Below, one piece after another: positions 1 to 9,349 of a DNA stretch of 64,000 nucleotides. Positions within the stretch are counted from its first letter, which is position 1; every line of letters starts with the position of its first letter. The DNA comes from Rothia nasimurium (GTDB lineage Bacteria > Actinomycetota > Actinomycetes > Actinomycetales > Micrococcaceae), in contig NZ_CAKMSS010000002.1 of the NCBI RefSeq assembly GCF_928382285.1, positions 124,001 through 188,000 of the forward strand. Direction: 5' to 3'. A program made the translations under genes and the position numbers. A model generated the notes under the pieces. The model ran no database searches and was not told where the DNA came from. It saw nothing but the letters and a program-made list of their open reading frames with translations.

Positions 1-1355
1 CGACGCCACAAGAACCCGTAGAGATGCCCCAGGCAGAAGTAGATCGCAGCGGCGATGAGAGGAATAATCAGGGCCACCTGGTAGCTGTAGGAGCCACTCA
101 AATCGGCTGCCCACACGAACCCCACCGCAATACCGCCCAGGGAACAGGCCTGCAGGGTAGAAAGAGCCAGGTCCAGGTTTTTACGCACCGAGAGGCTGGT
201 GGCCACCGAGTCCATGGTGACCAGGCAAATACCGTAGGCAAGACCCACGCTGATCAGAGGAATCACCATACCCATAGCAGAGGTGGGCAGAGACAGGGTC
301 ATGGCAGTGAGGGTCAGGCCCACCCCGCTCACCAGCCAGGCCCCCCACCCGAACATGGGCAGGCGCTCAAAGAGCACAAACAGGGCAGAGATAACCGCGC
401 ACAGACCGAGTAGGGCAATGAGGAAGCCGGTGACGCCTATCTGGTCGGTTGAAATGGCGTAGGCCACGATAGCTGCCTGGGTAGCGCCCAGGGATAGGCC
501 CAAGCAGATGGTGCCTAGCTGGGGTATCCAGAGCAGGGAGCGGCTTACACCGCGCAGGGGCTTGCGGCGGTTGCCCCCGCTGACATCTCGGGTCTCAACC
601 GGCAGGTTTTCCGGGCGCCACAGTAGCATGAGCAGGCCCAGCACATCGAGCACAATCACCGCGAAGAGGGCCGACTGGGCCGTCAAAAAGACCGTGGTCA
701 TACCGGCAATAACGGCACCGGCCGGTAGGGCGATGACGTCGAACATGGTTTCAAGCGAAATGGACGCGTTGAGCTTACGGCGGTCCTTGGTGGTGAGGTA
801 CTCGGCGCTCCAGTAGCTTCGCATCACTGCCCCCAGCGGCACGGTGGTCACTCCCGTCACCGCGCAGGCTGCGAGGAACCGGCCAATAGACCCGCTACTG
901 GTCTCAGCAAAGTGCAGGGACTCCAGCATCAGCCACATCAGGGCCAGAATATTGAGCACTGTAACGGCAAAGAATATTCTTCGCTGGCCCCAGCGCTCAG
1001 AAATCGACCGATAGACCGGCACCATGAGAGCCGCACTCAGTCCCACCGTACCGGCGGCGTACCCGCCGAGGGTGGCCTCATTATTCTGCACGGCCAGCAT
1101 CATCATCACCGCCAGCATCACCATAGCCGCGGGCAGGCGCATGAGCAGGGAGAAGAAGAGGAAGCGCCGGCCGTGGGCCAGCAGCAGGTCGCGAATACGG
1201 GTGCGGGCATACTCGGTTGAAATGCGCAGGCGGGCGACACTTTCGCTCACGTTATTCCGCAGGTCGGAGCCACTGGGCCACTGGCGGTCGCGCCGGTAGC
1301 CCAGCCCCGTGCGGGGAGAAGAGCTACGATTCTTGGGGTTACGGTGGGGGCTCAC
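1..1355 (-). CDS. MFS transporter, C-terminus cut by window edge
   Basis: Multi-pass permease of the major facilitator type; the frame stays open to base 1, so the C-terminus lies outside the window. About 451 residues are visible. An N-terminal cytosolic stretch of about 60 residues rich in Arg and Ser precedes a run of hydrophobic helices starting near FLFFSLLMRLPAAMVML, with a loop YRSISERWGQRR after the second or third helix that matches the charged MFS loop 2-3. The start is a GTG at 1355, overlapping the sbcC stop in a GTGA junction, so it is translationally coupled to sbcDC. Substrate is unknown; drug or metabolite efflux is a guess from the family. No neighbour points to a ligand. Confidence 0.75.
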   Translation of the reverse strand, partial: MSPHRNPKNRSSSPRTGLGYRRDRQWPSGSDLRNNVSESVARLRISTEYARTRIRDLLLAHGRRFLFFSLLMRLPAAMVMLAVMMMLAVQNNEATLGGYAAGTVGLSAALMVPVYRSISERWGQRRIFFAVTVLNILALMWLMLESLHFAETSSGSIGRFLAACAVTGVTTVPLGAVMRSYWSAEYLTTKDRRKLNASISLETMFDVIALPAGAVIAGMTTVFLTAQSALFAVIVLDVLGLLMLLWRPENLPVETRDVSGGNRRKPLRGVSRSLLWIPQLGTICLGLSLGATQAAIVAYAISTDQIGVTGFLIALLGLCAVISALFVLFERLPMFGWGAWLVSGVGLTLTAMTLSLPTSAMGMVIPLISVGLAYGICLVTMDSVATSLSVRKNLDLALSTLQACSLGGIAVGFVWAADLSGSYSYQVALIIPLIAAAIYFCLGHLYGFLWR

Positions 1356-4300
1356 GCTGCTCCTGCATCTGCGACCAGGGATGAGCCCTGGGGCGAGCTT
1401 GTAAGGACGATGTGCTTGTTAATGCGGTTCTTCATCTCGGCTACATGCGAGATAAGGCCGATGACTCTCCCCCGCTCGCGCAGGGAGTCGATGGTGGTCA
1501 TGACCTCTTCGAGGGTTTCATCGTCAAGAGAGCCGAAGCCTTCGTCAACGAAGAGGGTATCGATATCGATACCGCCGTTAGCCTGCTGCACGACGTCGGC
1601 AAGGCCCAGCGCCAGGGCCAGGGATGCCATGAAGGTTTCACCGCCCGAGAGGCTTTCGGGGCGGCGGCTGGCGTTGTGCCAGGCATCAAAGATATCGATG
1701 GCCAGGCCGGATTTCTTGTTGCGTCCCTCTGCCCGGTCGGTGTGTTCCAGACGGTAGCGGCCGTGGGTCATTTTTTCGAGGTGCTCGCTGGCTGCCTCGG
1801 CGACCTCGGCGAGCTGGTAGGCCAGCACGTAGGACGTCAGCGTCATGTGCAGGCGGTTATCGCTGCCGGGGGCCGCTGTGGCGGTCGCTGCGAGTTCATG
1901 TTTGAGGTGGGCGTCTTCGAGTAGCAGGCGGCTCTTTTCTAGGGTTGCTTCGAGTAGGCTCAGCACCTCGTGCAGCTCCTCGCGGGCACCTGTCAGGCGG
2001 GTGGTATGGCTAATGAAGCTATCGCGCTGGGCGCTGAGCTGGGCGATAGCTGCCTTGAGCTGGGCTAGCTGTTCGGGGGCAGGGGGTTGGCCGCCGTCCG
2101 CCTGGAGCTGGGCGATGGCTGCCAGGGCGGGGCTAGTGAGCTGGGCTGTGACTGCCAGGGTACGGTCGCGGTGGGTGGTGATCTGCTGCTCTAGCTGGCC
2201 GACCTGGGCCTTGGTGAGTAGCTGGGCTTTTACCTGCTGGGCGTCCTTGAGCTGGGCCTCTTGTAGGGCTTTGTTTAGTTCTTCCTGGGCGGACGCCTGG
2301 GCTTGGGCCTGCCGCTCCCGATCGGCGTAGGCGGCGAGCAAGGTGGGCAGCTGCCTGGTCAGCCGGTTGAGGGTGGCGATACGGCCGGCGAAGCCGGGGC
2401 CCTGTCGGTGGGGGGCCAGCTCGGCTTCAAGACTTTCTCGCTGGCCGGTGAGCTGCTGCAGTTTGGCTTCTTCGCTCGTGTGCTGGCGTTCGGCTTCGGC
2501 CAGGTCTGCCCGGCTGGTCTCAAGAGTTTCTTCGGCGGTTGCGATGCGCTGGGCGAGGGCCTTGCGGTGGGCGACCTCAGCCTGGGCCTGGCTGAGGCTC
2601 TCCTGGGCAGAGGTCAGGGCTGCCCGGGCTTCTTCGGGTTCGGGGGTGCCCAACTCTACCAACTGGTCGAGGGTGCTCTGGGCTGCGCTCAGGGCGGCGA
2701 GCGCCTGCTGGGCTTTTGCTTCTGCCGCGTCGCGCTGGTGCTTGGCGCGGGTGAGGGCTTCTTCGGTGACGGGTGGGGTGTCCTGGTCGTAGCTGGCGGG
2801 GGCGGGGTGGTCTGTGGAGCCGCAGACGCTACAGGGTTGGCCGTCGGTGAGGGCTTCGGCCAAGATTTGGGCGGCTGAGTCAAAGCGCTGGCGCTGTAGG
2901 GTTTCGGCCTGGGCGGACGCCTTTCGTCGGCTTTCTTCGGCCCCTTGGGAGGCCCGCTGGGCGGCTTCTAGACTGGTGCGGGCCTGGGTCAGGCGGTCGG
3001 CGGCGGTGACCCGGTCACGGGCCTGGGCCAGCAGGGCGCGGGCGGCTTCTTCGCGGGCGGTAGCCTGCTCGGTTTTCTCGTAGTCCTGGCGCTGCTGGGC
3101 GAGGCTCTGCTGAGCTTCTTCCAGGGCCTGGGTGAGCTGGGTGCGGCGGACGATCAGGCCCTTGAGGTTGCTGGTGCTGGCCTGCGCCTGAGCGGCCAGG
3201 TTGGCGATGTCTTTTTCTGCCTGCTGGTAGCGGGTGAGCTGGTCGATGTGGGCGCTGGTGAGTTCGCTTAGCTGCTGGCTGGCATCGTCGGTGAGGGGGG
3301 TCTCAAGGGCGTCCTGGGCTTGGGTGAGCAGGTTGTATTCGAGGGCGGTTTCGGTGAGGTTTTCCCGGGCGGACGCCAGGAGCCTACGGGTGCTACCCAG
3401 GTGGGTTTCTGCCCGCTCTACTGCCTGCTGATAGGCGGTTGCTGCCTGTTCAGCCGCTGTTACCCGAGGCAGAATCTCGGCAGCTACCCGGTGTTCCTCA
3501 AGGCGGGTGCGGCTGGCAGCTATCTGGCTCTCCTCGTTTGCCAGGATTTCCTGTTCCTGGGTGAGCTTGAGGAAGGTCTCCCAGTCTTTTTGCAGCTGGG
3601 CGGTTTCGGTGTGCTCGTTTGCCAGTGTTTCGAGGTCATGGGCGGTTTTATCCCGCCGCTCTTCTAGACTCTGAATGAGGTCTGCTAGCTGGCTGAGTAC
3701 CTGGCGCAGGTGGCCGGGCAGGTCCGCTACAGGGGCAGGTTCGGTGTCTTCTGGTGTGGAAGAGCTTTCGGTGCCTTCGTTCTCCTCTTGCCCCAGGGCC
3801 CGTTGTGCCTGGTCGGCCCGGGCGGCCTGCTCGGCACGTTCTGCCCGCTGCTCTAGCACCCGCAGATCCTGCTGGGCTGCCTCGGCTGCCGCGGCGGCGT
3901 CCTTGGCATATCTGTGGAGCAGGTCCTGTACCTTCTCGAAGTCCTCGGTGCCAAAGAGCTGCTTGAGCAGCTGCTCCCGTTCCCCAGAGGTAGCGACCAG
4001 GAAACGCTGGAACTGCCCCTGGGGCAGCAGCATGACCTGGTTAAACTGTTGGGCGTTAAGACCCAGCACAGAGAGCATGAAATCGCCGGCGTCCTTGTGG
4101 CGGGTGATGGCCGGGTCTGGTTCCCAGCTGCCGGTGGCGGCATCGAACTTCTCGATCAGGGTCTTGGCCGGCTCGGTAGTGATGCCCTCACCGCGTTTCT
4201 TGGGGCGCTCGTAGGCCGGGCTACGGTCGATCCGGTAGCGGTCGGTGCCGATGGTGCAATCCAGCAGCACCCGGGGCTGCACATGGGGGTCAGCAAAACG

Positions 4301-4495
4301 GGATTTCAGGTCGGTGCGCCCCGATGAGGTGGAGCCGTAAAGGGCGTAGCAGATGGCATCGAGAATAGATGACTTACCCGAGCCAGTAGGGCCGTTGAGC
4401 AGGAAGATGCCCTCTCGGTTGAGGTCGTCAAAGTCGATGGTGACGGTTCCCGGGAAGGGGCCGTAGGCGGTCAGTTCTAGTCGGTGAATTCGCAT
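1352..4495 (-). CDS. sbcC: Exonuclease subunit SbcC (Rad50-like ATPase)
   Basis: ATPase subunit of the SbcCD (Mre11-Rad50-type) nuclease, which opens hairpins and processes double-strand ends at palindromes. The 1047-residue protein has a Walker A NGPTGSGKSS near residue 35, long Ala/Gln/Glu-rich coiled coils, a central zinc hook CSVC at about residues 555-558, and a C-terminal ABC signature LSGGE followed by a Walker B/D-loop LFVDEGFGSLDD. Length and order are normal for the family. It starts immediately after the sbcD stop with no gap, and its own stop overlaps the start of the MFS gene, indicating one transcript. Given the many palindromes in this window, SbcCD is the enzyme expected to act on extruded cruciforms (inference). 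Confidence 0.95.
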   Translation of the reverse strand: MRIHRLELTAYGPFPGTVTIDFDDLNREGIFLLNGPTGSGKSSILDAICYALYGSTSSGRTDLKSRFADPHVQPRVLLDCTIGTDRYRIDRSPAYERPKKRGEGITTEPAKTLIEKFDAATGSWEPDPAITRHKDAGDFMLSVLGLNAQQFNQVMLLPQGQFQRFLVATSGEREQLLKQLFGTEDFEKVQDLLHRYAKDAAAAAEAAQQDLRVLEQRAERAEQAARADQAQRALGQEENEGTESSSTPEDTEPAPVADLPGHLRQVLSQLADLIQSLEERRDKTAHDLETLANEHTETAQLQKDWETFLKLTQEQEILANEESQIAASRTRLEEHRVAAEILPRVTAAEQAATAYQQAVERAETHLGSTRRLLASARENLTETALEYNLLTQAQDALETPLTDDASQQLSELTSAHIDQLTRYQQAEKDIANLAAQAQASTSNLKGLIVRRTQLTQALEEAQQSLAQQRQDYEKTEQATAREEAARALLAQARDRVTAADRLTQARTSLEAAQRASQGAEESRRKASAQAETLQRQRFDSAAQILAEALTDGQPCSVCGSTDHPAPASYDQDTPPVTEEALTRAKHQRDAAEAKAQQALAALSAAQSTLDQLVELGTPEPEEARAALTSAQESLSQAQAEVAHRKALAQRIATAEETLETSRADLAEAERQHTSEEAKLQQLTGQRESLEAELAPHRQGPGFAGRIATLNRLTRQLPTLLAAYADRERQAQAQASAQEELNKALQEAQLKDAQQVKAQLLTKAQVGQLEQQITTHRDRTLAVTAQLTSPALAAIAQLQADGGQPPAPEQLAQLKAAIAQLSAQRDSFISHTTRLTGAREELHEVLSLLEATLEKSRLLLEDAHLKHELAATATAAPGSDNRLHMTLTSYVLAYQLAEVAEAASEHLEKMTHGRYRLEHTDRAEGRNKKSGLAIDIFDAWHNASRRPESLSGGETFMASLALALGLADVVQQANGGIDIDTLFVDEGFGSLDDETLEEVMTTIDSLRERGRVIGLISHVAEMKNRINKHIVLTSSPQGSSLVADAGAA

Positions 4496-5641
4496 TTAGT
4501 CGCTCGCTCCCCTGGTGCGGGCCTGGTCTAGGACGTCGGTGAGATAGGTGGCTTCAGCCTCGTTGAGGGCACGACCGCGCACATGCTCGTAGAAGGACTC
4601 GCAGATAGCCTGAACGCTCTGACTCTCGCGGGTGCGGCGGTAGCTGTGCTCTTGGCTTCTCTCAGCGCCTTCGGGGGCGAAGAAAAGTTCCTGGACATGC
4701 TCGTAGTGGGCTTTGAGCCTATCGAGGGCAGCGGCTGGGCGCTCAGCGTCGGTCAGGGTAATACTGACAAAAGCCCGGCCGTAGGCCGCCACGGTGCTTT
4801 CGGCAAGCACCTCGTCGAGAGTGCCTTTGAGGGTTTTGAGCACAAGGTGGGTCTGCCAGGTATGTTCGTTCACCTCAATAGCGCCGTCAGGGGCTACATC
4901 GATGATCCAGGCCCCCTTACGGTGGTTTTGCTCGCTGAAAGAATAGGCCAACAGAGAGCCGGAATACCTGACGGTATCGGCAACCTTCTGCCGCCCGTGC
5001 AGATGCCCCAGGGCTGTATAGCTGGCAGCGGCAAAAGTGCTCACCGGCACCTGCTGTACCCCGCCCACCGAGATATCGCGTTCTGACTCTGAAGACTCTG
5101 AACCCGTGGCAAAGCAGTGGGCAAGAACCACCGTGGCGGCAACCTGGCGGGTGGCGGCGTCCTCTTCTACCCTCCTCATAGCTTCAGCCAGCACGCTCGC
5201 GTGGCTGGCCTCGGTGCCCCAGCGGGCAGCAATCGGGCGCGGCTCTAGGTAGGGTATGCCGTAAAAGGCCACCTCAACGCCCCCGGCGGACAGCAGGACG
5301 GGCTGGCCCACCTGGGTTTGCGAGGTCACCAGGTGCACACCCGCAACACTCAGCAAAGAAGAGCCAAAGCCCAGGCGAATAGCCGAGTCATGATTACCAC
5401 TAGTTGCTACCACCTGCGCCCCGGCCTGCACCAGGCGGGTCAGGGTACGGTCAAAAAGTTGCACGGTCTCGGTGCGGGGCTGGGCCTGATCATAGACGTC
5501 CCCGCTGATCAGCACCACGTCAATACCCTGTTCCTGAACCAGGTTCACCAGCTCATCGAGCAGCTGCTCGGCATAGGAGTGCAGGGAGGTACCGTGAAAG
5601 GTGCGGCCCAGGTGCCAGTCTGAGGTGTGCAAGATACGCAT
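4496..5641 (-). CDS. sbcD: Exonuclease subunit SbcD (Mre11-like nuclease)
   Basis: Metallophosphoesterase subunit of SbcCD. The 381-residue protein starts MRILHTSDWHLGRTF and carries the family metal motifs in order: DWH near residue 8, SGDVYD near residue 46, TSGNHDS near residue 80, an AHC motif, and LGHLHGRQ. The C-terminal cap domain, which contacts SbcC, follows. Its stop touches the sbcC start. The gene is divergent from the ADP-ribosylglycohydrolase gene at 5690, with only 48 bases between the two start codons, so both promoters must lie in that gap or inside the coding ends. Confidence 0.95.
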   Translation of the reverse strand: MRILHTSDWHLGRTFHGTSLHSYAEQLLDELVNLVQEQGIDVVLISGDVYDQAQPRTETVQLFDRTLTRLVQAGAQVVATSGNHDSAIRLGFGSSLLSVAGVHLVTSQTQVGQPVLLSAGGVEVAFYGIPYLEPRPIAARWGTEASHASVLAEAMRRVEEDAATRQVAATVVLAHCFATGSESSESERDISVGGVQQVPVSTFAAASYTALGHLHGRQKVADTVRYSGSLLAYSFSEQNHRKGAWIIDVAPDGAIEVNEHTWQTHLVLKTLKGTLDEVLAESTVAAYGRAFVSITLTDAERPAAALDRLKAHYEHVQELFFAPEGAERSQEHSYRRTRESQSVQAICESFYEHVRGRALNEAEATYLTDVLDQARTRGASD

Positions 5642-5689
5642 ACCACCAGTTTAGTGGTCCCGCTCTTACCCCGCTTTAGAATAGGGAGC

Positions 5690-6835
5690 ATGACTTCTGT
5701 TTTTCCTGCCCCCGATGCCCTCTCCCCCGCCTACCGGTCGGCCCTGCGTGGCTCCCTGCTGGGTACCGCCCTGGGGGATGCCCTGGGCTACCCCCTAGAG
5801 ACCAGCACCGCAGACCAGATTACTGAGCGCTGGGGTGGGCGTACAGGAGCCGACCTTATCGCGGCTATCGCCCGGGAACCCCTGCTGGTTTCAGACGACA
5901 CCCAGCTCACCCTGGCAACCCTCGACGGGCTCACCGAGGTACTGGAGTGGAACAACGAGGGCCAGGCAGCCGACGAGCTGGCCTGCATCTGGCTAGCCTA
6001 CCTGCGCTGGTACACCGGCACCGGCCACCCGGTACCCGAGACCGCCCCCTATTCTCTCCCCCGCCCCCTCGATGCGCTTCAGGTGATGCGCCAGCAGCGG
6101 GGCCCGGGCAAGGCCACCCTGGCAGCCCTTGCCACAGGGGAAATGCAGTTTATCTCTAAGAACATCAACCCGCAGGCCCTGGGCACCGGGGCGCTCATGC
6201 GCTCTGCCCCCTTCGGTTACCTGCCGGTGGCCGATGACGCTACCGTCATCAAGCTATCCGCCCACGCCGCGGCCCTCACCCACGGCCACCCCGAGGCCAT
6301 CATCTCGGCGAGCGCCTACGCCCTGCTCATTCGCTATCTGCTGGGTAGCACCAGCCAGGGTACCGCGCAGGCTCCCCGCCCCGGTGTGCTTGAAGCATGC
6401 ACCCAGCAGGTGCTGAACTGGCTGGGCACGGTGGAGCAAAGCCAGGCCCTACCCGGCGATGCCGCGCTCACCCGCACGGCGCTGGGCACCGCCGTCCGCC
6501 TGGCTCAGCAAGAAGCGCAGGTGGCGGACGCCTGCCCCCACTTCGGCGAACTCCTGGTGGCCCCCGATGTGCTCGGCTACGCCCTCTTCCTAGCCCTGCG
6601 GGCAGAGGCGGACGTCGCTACAGGGAAGCTGAACCAGCAGCAGGCAGTGAGGGAGGCCCTGGGGGCGGCAATTGCTGTCACCGGCGATTCAGATTCAATC
6701 GGGGCTCTGGTCGGCTCCCTGCTCGGAGCACTCTGGGGCGACGATACTTTCCCGGCAGACCTCGCCCCTGCTACCGACGCCGCAGAAGCCCTGAACCTGG
6801 TTGAGGTAGCCTGGTTCAAGCAGCTTGGGGTGTAG
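5690..6835 (+). CDS. ADP-ribosylglycohydrolase family protein
   Basis: Predicted DraG/ARH-type hydrolase that removes ADP-ribose from modified proteins, nucleic acids or small molecules. The family binuclear magnesium ligands are visible: GDALG near residue 30, SDDTQLTL near residue 67, and a C-terminal DSDSIGALVGSLLGALWG equivalent to the usual GDTDTI block. The start chosen is ATG 5690 (MTSVFPAPDAL), just after GGGAG; an upstream in-frame ATG at 5627 would add 21 residues that do not resemble the fold and would overlap sbcD. No ADP-ribosyltransferase gene is visible nearby, so the substrate cannot be told. About 381 residues, normal for the family. Confidence 0.85.
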   Translation: MTSVFPAPDALSPAYRSALRGSLLGTALGDALGYPLETSTADQITERWGGRTGADLIAAIAREPLLVSDDTQLTLATLDGLTEVLEWNNEGQAADELACIWLAYLRWYTGTGHPVPETAPYSLPRPLDALQVMRQQRGPGKATLAALATGEMQFISKNINPQALGTGALMRSAPFGYLPVADDATVIKLSAHAAALTHGHPEAIISASAYALLIRYLLGSTSQGTAQAPRPGVLEACTQQVLNWLGTVEQSQALPGDAALTRTALGTAVRLAQQEAQVADACPHFGELLVAPDVLGYALFLALRAEADVATGKLNQQQAVREALGAAIAVTGDSDSIGALVGSLLGALWGDDTFPADLAPATDAAEALNLVEVAWFKQLGV

Positions 6836-6837
6836 GT

Positions 6838-6950
6838 AAGGGCAGGCAGGCTCGCAGCGAAACTGCTGGCTGCGGGGCTGGCGTGAATCGCTTGTGAGCG
6901 CTAGCGAACCAGCGAGAGGGTCGGCAGTGAGCGTGAGCCTGCCTGCCCTT
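6838..6950. repeat. Long inverted repeat between convergent genes
   Basis: Perfect 16-base arms at 6838-6853 and 6935-6950 (AAGGGCAGGCAGGCTC and its complement) enclose 81 bases. The loop includes a GC-rich block around 6864-6883 that closely matches a block in the repeat region at 14480-14500. It lies between the converging ADP-ribosylglycohydrolase and phosphotransferase genes, where a bidirectional terminator is expected, but there is no U-run. Cruciform-type terminator or remnant repeat. Confidence 0.7.
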
Positions 6951-6965
6951 CTTTCGCTAGGGTTC

Positions 6966-7847
6966 CTAAGCTGCAAGCACCTCTGTGCGGTGGTCCAGGT
7001 ACCATTCGTCAGCGCGTTCCACGGCCAGGCGTTGGATAGCTCCACCCATGCCGTTGCGCATGGTGTAGGCCAGGGACTGCAGCGGTAGCAGGCGGGCCAC
7101 TATTTTGGCGCGTTCCAGCTGGGTATCGTCCAGTGCCTTGGCCAGGGAGTCCCAGCCGTAGAAGTTACCCAGGGCGGCGTGGTCAACGGCTGCGTCCCCT
7201 ACAGAGGCGTGGTCCCAGTCAATAACGCCAACCAGTTTGTCGCCGTTCCAAAGAATATTGTGGCCGGCTAGATCGCCGTGGACGAGAACCGGTGAGGCAG
7301 GTTCCAGTTCCAGTACCCGGTCTATGGCTGCGTGGGCTATCTTCTGGGCGCCGGTGAGCAGCTGGGGTACGACCTGCTCGCGCAGGAGCTCCTCCCAGTT
7401 ATCGCGCCCGCCCCAGTGCTCGTGCACCATGTCGAGGTAGGGCCCGTAGCCGCTGAAATCTACCGAGTGGATAGCTTTGACCAGGGTGGCAAGCTGCTTG
7501 GGTGGGGCCGAGCCCTGCAGGCGAGGCTCCCCCTTAATCCAGGTTAGCCCTACAGCGGTGAAGCCGTTCCGGGTGATAACCCGGGTGATGGGTCGGGGTA
7601 CCGCAAAGGGAAGGTCCTGGGGTAGCCGCCGCAGAATCTCGGTGCGGCGGGCTACCAGGTGCCCGGTCTGCTGGGTTTTGGCGATACGCACACTCAGCTC
7701 CGCCCCCATGTTGACGATGATGTGGGCAGAGCCGGTGGTCCGGATGTCCCAGCGGTCGCGGGGAATGTTCAAACCGGCTTGCTCCATCACCGCCGTGACC
7801 ACGGGAAGAGCCTTCATCTGTTCAATGAGTGTAAGGTGCGCTGCCAT
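6966..7847 (-). CDS. Aminoglycoside/macrolide-type phosphotransferase family protein
   Basis: Small-molecule kinase of the APH fold, 293 residues. The catalytic loop LVHGDLAGHNILW (about residues 185-197) and the metal-binding GVIDWDHASVGD (about 203-214) are intact, so it should be an active ATP- or GTP-dependent kinase. An N-terminal lobe with the ATP-binding strand region is present. The sequence resembles the Mph macrolide 2'-phosphotransferase branch in the HGDL...GVIDW spacing, but this does not prove a resistance role; many chromosomal members are housekeeping or cryptic. Start ATG 7847 follows GAGGTACC. It trails rdgB by 21 bases and is probably the last gene of the murI-MBL-rph-rdgB group. 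Confidence 0.75.
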   Translation of the reverse strand: MAAHLTLIEQMKALPVVTAVMEQAGLNIPRDRWDIRTTGSAHIIVNMGAELSVRIAKTQQTGHLVARRTEILRRLPQDLPFAVPRPITRVITRNGFTAVGLTWIKGEPRLQGSAPPKQLATLVKAIHSVDFSGYGPYLDMVHEHWGGRDNWEELLREQVVPQLLTGAQKIAHAAIDRVLELEPASPVLVHGDLAGHNILWNGDKLVGVIDWDHASVGDAAVDHAALGNFYGWDSLAKALDDTQLERAKIVARLLPLQSLAYTMRNGMGGAIQRLAVERADEWYLDHRTEVLAA

Positions 7848-7868
7848 AGGGTACCTCGTACAGGATTG

Positions 7869-8501
7869 TTACTGGGCCAGGGCGGCCTGTAGGTGGGGAA
7901 GAAGCTTGGCTAGGGCCTGGCTCCGGTGGCTGATGGCATTCTTGACATCGGCGGGCACCTGGGCGCAGGAGAGGCCAGCGTATTCGCCGGTGAAACCGTC
8001 GGCTGCCAGGATCGGGTCATAGCCGAACCCGCCCTCACCGCGGGGCTCGCGCAGCAGGGTTCCGGCAAGCTCCCCCTCTTCCACGGCCTCTATACCTTCG
8101 GGGGTAACCATCGAGGCTGCGCAGACGAAGCGGGCGCGGCGGTGTTCATCGGCGATGTCTGAAAGCTGCGCTAAGAGCAGGTTGAGGTTGGCTTCATCGT
8201 CTCCGTGCTGGCCGGCCCAGCGGGCGCTGAAAATTCCGGGGGCACCGCCCAGCACGTCGACCGACAGGCCAGAATCATCGGCAATAGCAATCAGGCCGGT
8301 AGCCGCAGCTACCGCGCGGGCTTTCAGGAGGGAGTTCTGGGCAAAGGTAACGCCGTCTTCAACCACGTCGGGGGCACCTGCTGCACCAGCGTCGATCACC
8401 TCGGTGTCAACGTCCAGCCCCTCGATAGCGCCGCGCAGCATCTCGCGGAACTCGCGCAGTTTCCCCTGGTTGTGGGTGGCAAGAACGATTTTGGCGGGCA
8501 T
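7869..8501 (-). CDS. rdgB: Non-canonical purine NTP pyrophosphatase (RdgB/HAM1)
   Basis: House-cleaning enzyme that hydrolyses dITP, ITP and XTP to monophosphates and prevents their incorporation into nucleic acid. The 210-residue protein shows the N-terminal ATHNQGKLREF substrate loop, ADDSGLSVDVLGGAPGIFSARWAG with the catalytic Asp, GFGYDPIL, and the ISHRSQAL end motif. Its ATG overlaps the rph stop by one base (TAATG), a coupled pair; rph-rdgB adjacency is a standard actinobacterial arrangement, also seen as Rv1340-Rv1341 in Mycobacterium tuberculosis. Confidence 0.95.
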   Translation of the reverse strand: MPAKIVLATHNQGKLREFREMLRGAIEGLDVDTEVIDAGAAGAPDVVEDGVTFAQNSLLKARAVAAATGLIAIADDSGLSVDVLGGAPGIFSARWAGQHGDDEANLNLLLAQLSDIADEHRRARFVCAASMVTPEGIEAVEEGELAGTLLREPRGEGGFGYDPILAADGFTGEYAGLSCAQVPADVKNAISHRSQALAKLLPHLQAALAQ

Positions 8502-9250
8502 TAGTCCTCCAGGGCTTCGCGCTGGATCTGGGCTAGCTGCGCGGTGCCGTGCAGGGCTAAGTCGAGCAGGGAGTTCAGTTCGTCGCGGTCGAAGGGGGCG
8601 CCCTCTGCGGTTCCCTGAACCTCAACGAATTTGCCTTCGCCGGTGACGACCACGTTCATATCGGTCTCGGCGCGCACGTCTTCTTCGTAGGGCAGATCAA
8701 GCATGGGAGTGCCGTCGATGATGCCCACAGAAATTGCGGCAACAGAGCCGGTGAGGGGCTTAGCCTTGGCCGGGATAATGCCCTGGGTCTGGGCCCACTT
8801 GATGGCGTCGGCCAGGGCGATGTAGGCGCCGGTGATAGCGGCGGTGCGGGTGCCGCCGTCCGCCTGGAGCACATCGCAGTCGAGCACGATGGTGTTCTCG
8901 CCCAGCTCGGCGGTGTCGATGACGGCGCGCAGGGAGCGGCCAATCAGTCGAGAAATTTCGTGGGTGCGGCCGCCAATCTTGCCCTTGACCGATTCACGGG
9001 AGTTACGGGTGTTGGTAGCGCGTGGCAGCATGGCGTATTCTGCGGTGACCCAGCCGGTGCCCTGGCCCTTGAGCCAGCGGGGCACGCCCTCGGTCAGTGA
9101 GGCGGTGCAGAGCACCCGGGTGTTGCCGAATTCGATGAGGGCCGAACCTTCGGCGTTCTTTGACCAGCCGCGGGTGACGGTGATGGGGCGGAGCTGGTCG
9201 GGGGTGCGGCCGTCGCCGCGCAGGGTGGGTGCTGCCATGTTTTCTGTCAT
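8501..9250 (-). CDS. rph: Ribonuclease PH
   Basis: Phosphorolytic 3'-5' exoribonuclease that trims tRNA 3' ends. The 249-residue protein has the family opening [32 protein letters not shown], the RNA-binding arginines around [29 protein letters not shown], and the [23 protein letters not shown] phosphate-site block. Length is normal. It sits directly downstream of an intrinsic terminator that follows the MBL gene, so it probably has its own promoter in the roughly 100-base gap, and it is coupled to rdgB by a one-base overlap. Confidence 0.95.
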   Translation of the reverse strand: MTENMAAPTLRGDGRTPDQLRPITVTRGWSKNAEGSALIEFGNTRVLCTASLTEGVPRWLKGQGTGWVTAEYAMLPRATNTRNSRESVKGKIGGRTHEISRLIGRSLRAVIDTAELGENTIVLDCDVLQADGGTRTAAITGAYIALADAIKWAQTQGIIPAKAKPLTGSVAAISVGIIDGTPMLDLPYEEDVRAETDMNVVVTGEGKFVEVQGTAEGAPFDRDELNSLLDLALHGTAQLAQIQREALED

Positions 9251-9283
9251 GGTTTCAGCCTAGCGTCTGTTGCCCGGGGCGCA

Positions 9284-9315
9284 CAAAAACACGGGCGCTT
9301 TTCTGCACCCGTGTT
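9284..9315 (-). terminator. Intrinsic terminator after the MBL gene
   Basis: On the minus strand an 11-bp stem AACACGGGTGC / GCGCCCGTGTT (one G-U pair) with loop AGAAAA is followed by TTTG. It ends the murI-MBL transcript before rph. Confidence 0.8.
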
Positions 9316-9349
9316 GTCTGCGTTGGCTACTTGTGGGCAGGGGCGGTAG

